Shown here: positions 13,070-22,788 of the stretch, piece after piece
Layout of the letters: each line of letters begins with the position of its first letter
Numbering within the stretch: position 1 is the stretch's first letter
Assembly: GCA_018524725.1 (NCBI GenBank)
Contig: JAEUWP010000282.1
Location: 59,713 to 123,712, forward strand
Reading direction: 5' to 3'
DNA length: 64,000 nt
DNA from: Podaxis mareebaensis
Taxonomy: Eukaryota; Basidiomycota; Agaricomycetes; Agaricales; Agaricaceae
Notes under the pieces: model-generated
Told to the model about the DNA's origin: nothing
The model's database searches: none
What the model saw: only the letters and a program-made list of their open reading frames with translations
Position numbers and translations under genes: made by a program

Positions 13070-14540
13070 ATGTCTCAGAAAACATCCACCACCACACCTC
13101 ACCCGCAGGCCATCAAAATTCCTAAGACCCAAAGGGCTGCCATCGTACAGAAATCTGGCGGGGCTGTACAAGTTAAATCGGATGTACCCGTGAAACAACC
13201 CGAAGACCTCGAACCCGGTGAATGCCTTATTAAAATGCACTGTACTGGTGTCTGCCATACCGATTTGCACGCTGCAATGGGAGACTGGCCTGTCCCGCCC
13301 AAGACACCCCTGATTGGTGGACATGAAGGGGTCGGAGATATTGTGGCCATTGGGAATGATACAGTCAATAGCCCCGTGAAGATTGGAGACCGTGTTGGTG
13401 TGAAGTGGATCGCATATTCGTGGGTGTCGATTGATGACGTTGCTTGTGATGTGATTTCAAATGTGTTCTTTCTTTAGGTGTCTCCAGTGCGAACAGTGCA
13501 GGAACGCCCATGAGCAAAGCGAGTGGACTTGCTTTGTTATTATTCCGATCGGCTATCTAATGAACTACAGATTGTGAGCACGTCCGACTTAGCGGTTATA
13601 CTGTTGATGGCACCTTCCAGCAATACGTCGTAAGCACTCGCGTTCCACGGAATCTCGCGTATATATTCATGTGTCCAGGTGTCTTTCGTCAACTGCGTGA
13701 CCCCTATTCCTGATGGACTGGAGAGCGCCGCAGCTGCATCTCTGCTTTGTGCTGTGCGTTTTTCTTGTTGTGCCCTCCAAGGAAGTGCTCACATCAAACT
13801 AGGGTTTGACCGTATATCGTGCATTGAAATATAGCGAGACGAATCCAGGCGATTGGGTTGTACTTCCTGGCGCTGGTGGAGGTCTTGGCCATCTTGGTTG
13901 GTTTAATTTGGACTTCTAAACACGTTCCAACTCTGATGTTGGTTCCCAGCTGTTCAATACGCCAAATACATGGGTCGTCGAGTCATTGCTATCGGTGTGT
14001 CCACCGTCCCTACTTGACGTTATACGCTAACGCCTCGCTTGCAGATGGCGGTGAAGAGAAACGCAAGCTTTGCCTATCCCTAGGAGCCGATCACTGGATC
14101 GATTTTACCACTTGCCAGGATATCACAGCCGAGATTAAACGCGTCACAGACGGAAAGGGTGCACATGCAACTGTCGTCACTACGGCTTCGGTACGTTCTT
14201 CCGAGGTCTTGAGCCATATTTTCACCACATTAACGTTCCGTAGTCGAGTGGATATGCTCAGGCGATTGATTATCTCCGCGACAACGGTCGTTTGATGGCT
14301 GTTGGTTTGCCTGCGAAAGCCTCTCTCGACGCTAATATCTTCTTCACGGTGTTCAAGAGTATAACCATCCATGGCTCGTATGTCGGAAACCGTCAAGATG
14401 CGATCGAGTGTGTCAATATTGCAGCTACAGGAGCCGTGAAGGTTCACTACCAGCTCAAGCCGATCGATGATCTTGAGAGGGTCTATCACGATCTGGGTGA
14501 GGGTAAGATTGCTGGTCGTGTTGTCTTGGCTTTGCAATAA
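13070..14540 (+). CDS. Zinc-dependent alcohol dehydrogenase (NAD type)
   Basis: Eight exons join to 369 codons: 13070-13419, 13478-13518, 13571-13629, 13679-13753, 13803-13896, 13950-13994, 14045-14190 and 14244-14540. The product matches the tetrameric yeast-type alcohol dehydrogenases that interconvert ethanol and acetaldehyde. The catalytic zinc region is CTGVCHTDLH with GGHEGVGD and a later Cys in SLLCAG. The structural zinc site is C-LQ-C-EQ-C followed by seven residues and C. The Rossmann motif is GAGGGLGHL. The structural zinc site is complete only if intron 2 uses a GC donor (GCGAGT at 13519). Length is close to the family norm (about 350). The start at 13070 is chosen from the TATA position and homology of the N-terminus. 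A broken second copy is split between about 31780 and 52970. Confidence 0.9.
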
Positions 14541-14838
14541 ATGCGCAGATGATTGGATTTGGAGGATGGACCTTAACGTCTAATGACAGATTTCGAAATG
14601 TTTCGGCTGTCTGGATACAGTGTATTACCATGAAATGACCACATGATACATCTATTGAGAAAATCGTAAATCACCATATTTGCCGTTTTATGCTTTATGT
14701 ATTGGGCTTTCCTGTTTTGATCCATGAGGCGTCTCGGTTCCAGGGACGGCTGGGCCTGCGGCAACAATCTGCTTGTCACCACAACCTGTTCACCTCTCTC
14801 TCTTCTCTCTTCTCTGTCACCCACTGGCCGCACCTTCA

Positions 14839-16340
14839 ATGGGACAGTCCGTGTCTCCCGTTCCACAGGAACTCGTTGACATGATCATAGCCCATCTTTG
14901 GGATGACCCGGCAGCATTGTATTGCTGTGCCCTAGTGTCGACACGATTCCACTCCTTTGCACGAAAACTCCTCTATCGAAAACTTCTTATAGCTCCTCCC
15001 AAAGAGGCATACGCTTGCAATACCAAGGGATGGATTTCCTCTCCACATCTCCTCCTCGTTCTTTCCAAGCACCCGGAGTACGCCGAGTACATCCAGAACA
15101 TAAAAATCTTAAATGCGCCCAGGAGTCACGGTGAGAGACAGAGTTGGCTAGAATCGGATGAAACGCTAGAAAGAGTGCTACCACTCCTCACCAACTTGAC
15201 TCAGTTTGTAATGACTGGAATAACTCCCTTGTGCTGGACTGACTGGAAGGTGGTTTCGGACGGGTTGAAGAGGGCTGTGAAGCTGTTACTTAACGGCGGA
15301 ACGAGAGGAGACGGAAGTGATCTCACAATGGCGGGGTTACGTACGGTGGGACTAGAGAATATTCCTCTGCCGAGGGGGTTGATTAGGTGTTTGTTGAATG
15401 GAGGCGTGGAGGAGCTGTGGTTGCGTGGTATTGAGCTCGTGGAAGACAAGGAGTTTGGGGAGTTGTGCTTCCCTGGTGAAAGAGAGCCAGAAGAACCTGA
15501 TCCGGGAAAGGGCGATTCAACATTGAAACGACTGAAGAAATTGTGTTTAGATCTCCCTTGCGAACACCTGGAGGACTTTGCCCATTACCTTTACTCGACG
15601 AAACTGAGGGACAAACTCTCGCGTGTTCAACACCTCCATCTTACGCCTCGGCATTATGAAATTCGTGGCCAGGAGGTGTTTGCAAAATTAATAGAATGTT
15701 GTAAGGACTCCTTGGAAACACTCGAGTTTAGTCCCCTCAAGAATGGTACGTCCATCATATCTAGACTTGGTACTGGAGCTTACGATGATACTAGACCCGG
15801 TCAACTACACCTGTCTGACGAACCTATCGTATTTTGGAGCAACATATGACGTTATTATTCGAATCCACACCGATTACACCACGGGCGATCCGACGCCAAT
15901 TGTCCACAATCCTGCGAAATGGTTTGACAATACCCTGCTCAAGCTGGCGAAGAGCCCAAGTGCAAGCCGGACACTCACATTTATACGCATCCAACTTGGC
16001 CTTGCATTTGATACCTATCGGTCAAAACACAATGATGACGAAGACTTCCGACAAGGGGTCTCGTTGGCATTTTCAAGTTACAGAATATCGATCGGATCCT
16101 TACACAAGAAGGCAATTTCCCTGTTTTGCAGAACTTGACGGTGGACGTATGTCCATCTCCTAGACTTGATGGGAAGAGAATAGGCGAATTCATTGAAGGT
16201 TTACGCGACGTTTTTCCTAGGCTGCGACAGAGGGGGATGTTGGTTGTGCAAAGAGCACGTACGTCCTCTTGTTGCACTTGTATACCACAAGTTTCGCTGA
16301 TATCCTTCGTGATAGGGCACCCGGAATGTTTCAAGTTGTG
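14839..16340 (+). pseudogene. F-box-like/LRR protein, copy 1, frameshifted
   Basis: The first exon (14839 to about 15746) encodes an N-terminal F-box-like segment (VPQELVDMIIAHLWDD, then CALVSTRFH) followed by leucine-rich sequence. A 19 nt intron-like break (GTACGT to CTAG, ending 15765) leads into a second exon starting DLVLEL. Compared with the copy at 53666, one base is missing near 16083, so the frame leaves the conserved path and stops at 16138; conserved sequence resumes in another frame up to about 16260. F-box proteins recruit substrates to SCF ubiquitin ligases. That role is by family only. The 19 nt spacing is far too short for a normal fungal intron, so the two halves may instead be separated by a frameshift. 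Either way this copy is not intact as read. Confidence 0.65.
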
Positions 16341-16531
16341 AAGCTGAGCGGGAGCAGAATGTATTACTCAGAAAGTCCATTGGTATTGTATACGGGATCA
16401 AGAAACAAAATCCTTTCATGTCACAACTTATATTCGAATATCTTAACCGTTTGTTTTATGGGCTTTATCTTATGTCCGTAACTCTCTTTGCGTCTCTTCC
16501 CTTGGCTACTCCACAGGGAAAAAACATTATA

Positions 16532-16610
16532 GGAGTCGGCCCATCGATCGGAGGACCTTCTGTAAGCGTGAATGTTAGACAGATGCAATAACCAATTGTG
16601 CCATCGACCC
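16532..16610 (-). pseudogene. tRNA-Val(AAC) remnant
   Basis: On the minus strand the acceptor 5' half, D arm and anticodon arm with AAC are recognisable and match the tRNA at 22074, including an intron-like insert after the anticodon. The T arm has lost two bases and the TTCGA loop, and the acceptor 3' strand carries a mismatch. It sits between an F-box copy and a kinase remnant, the same arrangement as at 55937, so it travelled with the duplicated block. Confidence 0.7.
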
Positions 16611-16781
16611 GCCGAAGGGTGTAGCCTACAGCGCAATGAGATACTAGGCTTGGAGCTCAGTTGTGTGAGGATTCCATAACACAAGAAAAGCTACCGCAAA
16701 ACATATGTGTACATGAACATACAAGGAGTAATGGTCAACGAAACACTTGTGTCCATGCACCCGACATCGCACTGAGCTAAG

Positions 16782-17062
16782 CTACATCTTCCCCAACTCC
16801 GTCACTACGTCTTTCATCGACGGGCGAGAGCCAATGTCCCCGACCAGCGTAGTTGCATTAGGGTACGCCGGGCTCAGCGCGAGGCTTTGGCTGGGTATTC
16901 CTCATAAGAGTACGAATGGCAGCAGCATAAGATTTACATGCTCCGGGAACGGGCGCTTCCCTGTGATCAGTTTCAATATGGTCATGCCGAATGAGTGTGT
17001 ATCCGACTCATTCGAGGGTGCAGCACCCTCGACAACCTCCGGCGCCAACCAACGTTTTAATG
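16782..17062 (-). pseudogene. Kinase-like gene, 3' remnant
   Basis: The minus strand encodes RWLAPEVVEGAAPS and the following helix region of a kinase C-lobe, ending with GELGKM-like sequence before a TAG at 16782-16784. It is clearly related to the C-terminus of the gene at 56180, but internal deletions shift the frame within 60 codons. Everything upstream of the activation segment is absent. It is the third, truncated member of the kinase family in the window. Confidence 0.75.
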
Positions 17063-17337
17063 ATGGACTTTGAACTGTTTTGAGCTATTTGAATGGAGTG
17101 CATTACTACGAAATGGTCATATGATATATACAATCACTCTATTTTGAGAATAACGTTTCTCTTGCACTTAGTCGCGGTACTCAAGTATCTGCCGTTTTCT
17201 GTTCACATATTGGGCTTCTCTGTTTTGATCTCGAGGTGTCTCAGCTCCAGCGACGGCCAGGCCTGCGGCTTGGCACCACGCATCACGCACCTGTTTACCC
17301 CCTCCCGCTTTCTCTCACCGTGACTTCCGCGCCCTCA

Positions 17338-18870
17338 ATGGGACAGTCCATGTCTCCCGTTCCGCAAGAGCTTGTTGACATGATCACAACCTACCTCTGG
17401 GACGACCCAACAGCATTGTGCTACTGTGCCTTAGTGTCGACGCGATTCCACTTCTTGGCACAAAAACTCCTCTACCGGAAACTTGTTATAGGCCCACCCG
17501 GAGCGTTAGACACGACCCAGACGCGTATTACCTCCTCACATCTCCTCTTCGTTCTTTCCAAGCGTCCAGAGTACGCCAAGTACGTTCAGGACGTAAGTAT
17601 CATAGCCGAGTGTGACGACAAGGGTAAGAGTTGGTTGGAATCGGATGAAACACTGGAACGAATATTACCACGTCTCACCAACTTGGCTCAGTTTGCAATG
17701 GTTGGATGCATGGATTTCTATCACTAGATCGACTGGAAGGAAGTTTCAGATGGGTTGAAGAGGGCGGTGAAACTGTTACTCAATAGTGGCACGAGGGGGA
17801 TTGCGAAAGGAGACGAAAGTAGCCTCAGAATGGTAGGGTTACGTACGGTGAGACTGGAGAATATCACGCTTCCGACCGGGTTGATTAGGTGTTTGTTGAA
17901 TGGAAGAGGTGTGGAAAAGCTGGTGTTGGATGGGATTGACCTTGTGGAGGACGAGGTTGGGGAGTTGTTCTCTCCTGAGGACCGGGGGCAAGAAGAACCT
18001 AATGCAGGAGAGAGCGGTTCGACGTCGAGACCAATGAAGAAACTGTTACGTTTACATCTACTCAACGAGCAACTCGAGGACTTTGCTGATTATCTCTTCT
18101 CGATGAAACTGATGGACAAACTGTTGCACGTTCAACACCTTCATCTTACGGCTTGGAAAACTCGTAACCAGGATGTACTCGCGAAAATAATAGGATAGTG
18201 TAAGGACTCTTTGGAAAGACTCAAGTTTCATCCCGCCGACGATGGTACGTCTACAAAGTGCATCTTCAACCGGCACTCATGCACTCATCTCTGCACCTGG
18301 TACTGGAGCTTACGACGACACCAGACCAGTTCGACTATACCTGCCTGATGAACGTGTCTCATTTTGGCACGACATATTACGCCGATATTCAAATCTGCGA
18401 TGATACCGAGAATGGTCCCGGTTTTAGTAGTGGGAGGCCGTATATCTACAGCCCTGCGAGATGGTTTGACAATGCCTTACAAAAAATAGCGAAGAGCCCA
18501 AGTGCGAGTCGGACGCTCGCATTTATACACATCCAACTCGAGTTTGGATTCGAAATTTATCGCTCAAAATACAATGACGGCGAAGGCTTCCGAGAAGGGG
18601 CCTCGCTAGTATTTCCAGATTACAAGGATCTCGATCAGACTCTTACACAAGGCAGCTTCCCTGTTTTGCGAAACTTGACGGTGGATGTATTTCCAATCAC
18701 CAGTCTTGCTTGGGAGAGGATAGGGGACCTCATTGAGGATTTACGCAGCGTTTTTCCTAGGCTGCAGGAGAGGGGGATGCTAGCGGTACAACAATCGCGC
18801 ACGTCCTCTTACCACACTTGTTGTATACACCAGGTTTTGCTGACGTCCCTCCTGCTAGGCTTTTGCTCAT
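17338..18870 (+). pseudogene. F-box-like/LRR protein, copy 2, with stops
   Basis: It starts with the same VPQELVDMI segment as the other copies and follows them closely. A TAG at 17725-17727 replaces a position that is coding in copies 1 and 3, and a second TAG near 18196 again interrupts conserved sequence. Between and beyond these the frame stays open (17755-18198 and 18258-18881), which indicates recent inactivation. Upstream sequence shared with copies 1 and 3 (from about 17200) shows that the promoter was duplicated too. Confidence 0.7.
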
Positions 18871-19023
18871 CCTTCTCGTGATAGATCTACGGCTTTCGAA
18901 TGTTACTGGAGCTGAACGGAAACAGAATGCTGTTGGGTATTACTCGGAAAGTCCATTGGTATTGTACACGAAACCAAGAAATGAAGTCCTTTTATGCACA
19001 GCTCATGCTCGATGGCTTCCTGC

Positions 19024-21382
19024 TTAAGCCGCATTCTTCATACCCCGCAACTGGGCCTCCACCTCTTCCATCGTTGGGCGTGTCTCAGACGAACCCCAGC
19101 ATCGCCCCATCAGTGCCCACAGTTCATCCGTCAACCACCGCTCCACTGTCGGCCCAGTAGGGCGTTTCGGCTTGATGGGCGCCTTGGCCATGGCCCGAAT
19201 GACAGCCATATCCGTCCTGAATTCAATGAGAGGTCGCTTTTCGGTTATCAACTCCAGAATCGTCATGGCGAACGAGTAAGTATCCGATTGTTTGGATGGG
19301 GTTTCCCCTTCGATGATTTCGGGCGCCAGCCATCGTGCACTCCCCGAACTCTGAAGTGTTGTGGAGGCTGCCGTCTTGGTCACATCCTCGAGGGCTTTAG
19401 CCATACCAAAGTCGCTTATGCATGCTTCTCCCTTGGAACACGTTACTACTGGACGTTTGTTGTCGGGCTTTAGGAAGCTACACTCACAGAAGATTTAACG
19501 AGAACATTGCTCTGTTTAACATGAGCCATTACGGGGCTTCAGCATATAATTAGTGGACTCACGCATTTGACTTGTTAACAGCGTAAGCGTGCGACCTACT
19601 GTAGAAGGAACAGACCACTCACTGTTGCCATGAACGATGTCTTTTGAATGGAGATAGCTCACGCCTTCGGACGCTCCTCGCAACTGGTACGAGTGGAAGC
19701 CGATCAGTGCTCACGGATGGTTGAATGATACTCGAATATACTCACTAAATATATTCTATCGGCGTCCGGGTTGTTTTCAACGTACCTGAGGTCATGTTGG
19801 AAGAAGGCAAAAAGGAATGTTGTCTTCACTTACTCAAGGACATTACCGTTCTCGAGCCACGGGGATACCTAATATGAAGGGTTTGTTTCAGCCCGTGGTG
19901 GAAACTCGATCAATTCCTGACCATGTGTATTTGAGTCCCGATGTCCGTGACGATGCCATAAAATTGGAGTACGTGCTTGTTCTTGAGGTCCGACCAGATT
20001 TTAATCTCGCGGATGAAGTGCTATATCGCCGGTGATGAATTCCACTTCAACAAGATCTCAAGCCCAGTTTGACTCCTGCTAACCTTTTGTGCTCTCTTGT
20101 CATCCGCCTTTACGTTTCTGAGGGCTTTGAGAGCAACCTGGTGAGATGGATTCTGTGAGCGGAGATTCTAGCAGGGACGAAACTACTTGATATACCTCTT
20201 TTTGCCCGAGCCAATGGCCCCGCCAAATATCACTATAAGACCCCCCAGCGACCGCTAAATCACCTTCTTTCCTGATTTCTCCATTCAACTTCTTGACAGT
20301 GGGAGGAATACCCGTCAGGTCGTGTAGATTGAGGAGACCACGTTGCATCTCAAGGTACCGTTGGCTAGTGGATTCCCGATTCGGTGGCGGCGCTCGAGAT
20401 GTTGGGGTGACAGGTCGAGATTCGCCGTCATTGATCAGTAGTTGGCCTGAAGCCGTTCGAAGTTGTCGCATTTCTCGTAATTGCTGGAAGTGTGAATTTA
20501 GATTGCGCTTCTGCAAAGGGCGGGAAAGACAGGAAGCTGACCTCGTGCCCTTCCTGCATCATCTCAACAGCAATGTTTTCTCCAGCCCGATGAAGCTCGA
20601 CGACTTTCTTGAGCTCCTCCTGATTGGCAAGAATCTGTTGGAGAAGCTCCCGGCTTTCTGCATGATCCTGGATATACGATGTTCGGTTTTCATCTTGATC
20701 ACGTTTCTGCGAGATTTGATTTCTAGACGGTGCATTGAGGTGGATGTGTGGAATTAGCCTTCACTAAGTACGTACCTGATCTTCACAGATTCGGTCAGAG
20801 TAAGGACCATATGGGGGGAATGAAAGACTCACAGTGAAAGTTTGCAGTGTAATGTCAAGCTCCTGGCCGAGTTCTTCTATCCCTCTTTCTATGTCGCCTC
20901 TTCGCCCTGCAGACAGGGTTCGCAGATGAGATCAGCATCGCAGGGTCATCTGATGCACTCACACCATCGCATTGCTAGATTTAAACCAGCCCATTTCTGA
21001 GTACGATTCCGGATTTTTTCAAGGATCCTGCCCCCACTGTTATTCACACTGATACTTCAGCCCACCTGTAGGACTCACATGGTGACCTCATCGATCCGCT
21101 CCTGCAGTTTAGTTCCCTCTAGACCCTGAGCCTCCTCCTCAAGGGCAGCTGCCAGCTGTGTGCTCCTAAGCCCAAGCAACCTCGCGTGTCTCTGTGGTGC
21201 CTGGTAAGTAAAGACGAGATTGGAGAAGAAGAATCGCGTCCGCTCACCTTGTGTCTGGCGACATCTTCACAAGACTTCACTATCTCGTTGGCTAGACTCG
21301 CCGCAAATGGGACACCGGCCACTTGAGCACCGGTCTCGACAGCACTTAAGACCACCGATATGTTTTCCCGCACGTACTGCAT
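19024..21382 (-). CDS. Kinase-like protein with N-terminal helical domain and HGN catalytic loop
   Basis: This is a many-exon gene; I could follow most of it. The N-terminus (ATG at 21382) encodes a hydrophobic helical segment (VAGVPFAASLANEIVK) and then an amphipathic region (LRSTQLAAALEEE). A Gln/Glu-rich linker follows, then a tyrosine-kinase-like domain: GGSYSDIWRG (Gly loop), VALK (ATP lysine), REIKIW (alpha-C Glu), YLHSKDIVHGN (catalytic loop), SDFGMAK (DFG), RWLAPE, SDTYSF and a C-lobe ending at 19024. The catalytic Asp of HRD is Asn. The loop residues after HGN come from an 8 nt microexon at 19563-19570. The N-terminal part resembles the four-helix adaptor domains found on MLKL and many fungal NLR and kinase proteins; that is inference. 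A regulated pseudokinase is a reasonable hypothesis. Exon borders between 20100 and 21200 are only partly resolved. Confidence 0.75.
19563..19570 (-). other. 8 nt microexon in the kinase catalytic loop
   Basis: On the minus strand TCAAATGC lies between an AG (ACAAG) and a GT donor (GTGAGT). Joining it to the upstream exon ending CATGGCAACA and to AGCAATGTTCTC gives HGN-IKC-SNVLV, the normal spacing of a kinase catalytic loop. The paralogue has TCAAATGT at 56700-56707 in the same place. Confidence 0.7.
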
Positions 21383-22073
21383 GAAGGAGTTCAAGAGGTT
21401 GAAAAGGATTGAGAATGCTGTTCCTCTGGCGACGGATGGAGCTACACAATAATGTCGCCAATTGTGTTGTTTCCGATGGGGTAGTTCCGAGATGATCAAG
21501 ATGCCGTTGGGCGTCTAGCATGCCGGATCTGTAGAAGCACGTGAAGTAATGAGATTGACGCGGGGTTGATAGTGGAGAAGTGATGATTGAAGGAGTCTAC
21601 GGACATAAAATCAACACCAACATGAATCTTGAACTCAGGCACGCGAGTTTAGAGTGATGTTTGGAGTCTCCCTTGGAGAATCTCCAGTCTAGTCAATTTG
21701 ATTGGATTCATCCGACGTCGGTAGTTGAGAAGTATCCTAACGTGGCGAAAGCCATATTCAGGATGGAGAGCGACTGGACTGACACCGCTAGGCGGCATTT
21801 GTGTTGGCGCAAGAGGTTGATGATACTCTTCTAAGCACGTCTTGATCATTGGAGTGTATTTGGAACCCGACCAAATCATGTTCTCGCTGGCAGTAACAGG
21901 TGGCGAGATAGACCTTGAGGAGGGGAAAGTAATGTTGGTTGTAAGCGAGGGGGGCATAATAGCTGTGCCTTCGCCAAGTACACAAAAACCCAGGAAACGC
22001 GACAATTTGAATTCATTATGATCACCAATTGGGCATCGAGGGCCGCTCCGCAACAATGTCAATGCGGAAGTAT
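21383..22073. other. Intergenic, one unrecognised minus-strand frame
   Basis: A 137-codon minus-strand frame at 21649-22062 has no domain that I recognise and no supporting context. The rest contains no signal beyond the putative promoter of the kinase-like gene. Confidence 0.4.
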
Positions 22074-22157
22074 GGGTCGATGGCGTAGTTGGTTATCGCA
22101 TCTGTCTAACATGCTAAGGTGCACAGAAGGTCCTCAGTTCGAACCTGGGTCGACTCA
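22074..22157 (+). tRNA. tRNA-Val(AAC) with 10 nt intron
   Basis: A complete cloverleaf can be folded. The 7 bp acceptor stem is GGGTCGA with TCGACTC. A GCG/CGC D stem, a TCTGT/ACAGA anticodon stem and a CTCAG/CTGGG T stem with loop TTCGAAC complete it. The anticodon AAC is at 22108-22110 with U33 in place. A 10 nt insert (about 22112-22121) lies after position 37, the standard site of nuclear tRNA introns. The discriminator base is A at 22157. Three decayed relatives lie at 16532, 29572 and 55937. Confidence 0.9.
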
Positions 22158-22717
22158 TATGGTATTTGGTACTGTTCTTTTTAGTGGCGAACTATTCTCA
22201 GGATACGACTGCATCCTTGATCCTCGCCAACGCCGATCCCGGTCAATACCCGCGTCCGTCACCTATTCTCTCTCGAAATTAATTTCCCTCCTCGAATTTT
22301 TATCGCACGTGCCTCACCCCTCCATGAACTATCCCCCATTCATCTTCCAACATAACGTACCTAGCGCACAAACACCTCTGGTGTAGCATGTGGTCACGCC
22401 TCCTTTGGGAAAATCGCCAAGCGAAACCCGTTGATCGCCCAGCAAGGGTCGGAGAGAACGTTTTCGTCCGGGACTTGCGCTTTCTCGTTTTATGAAAGAT
22501 CCACCTGACCATCTCAGGCTGTTCACGGACTTCTTGTGATTTACAACGAGCTCAGGCCTGCCATTTTCAGAGACGTCGCGTCAGAGGATGTTTGTAAACG
22601 CCCTAGTAGGGCATGCCCAGACGGCCCACGTGTATATCCTGGCGCTTCGTAGCTTGTGCTCTTCGTTTGACATTCACAAGGCAACATCGCGTCCAACTGG
22701 GGTTCTAGCGCTTCTTG

Positions 22718-22724
22718 TATAAAA
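22718..22724 (+). promoter_or_regulatory. TATA box of the sphingomyelinase gene
   Basis: TATAAAA about 65 bp before the ATG at 22789. The paralogous gene has a similar element at the same distance. Confidence 0.5.
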
Positions 22725-22788
22725 CACAAGCCTTGGTGTTGACCTTTCCGTCTTCTTTAACTCGTAACTTGGGCCCTGGATATCGAAG

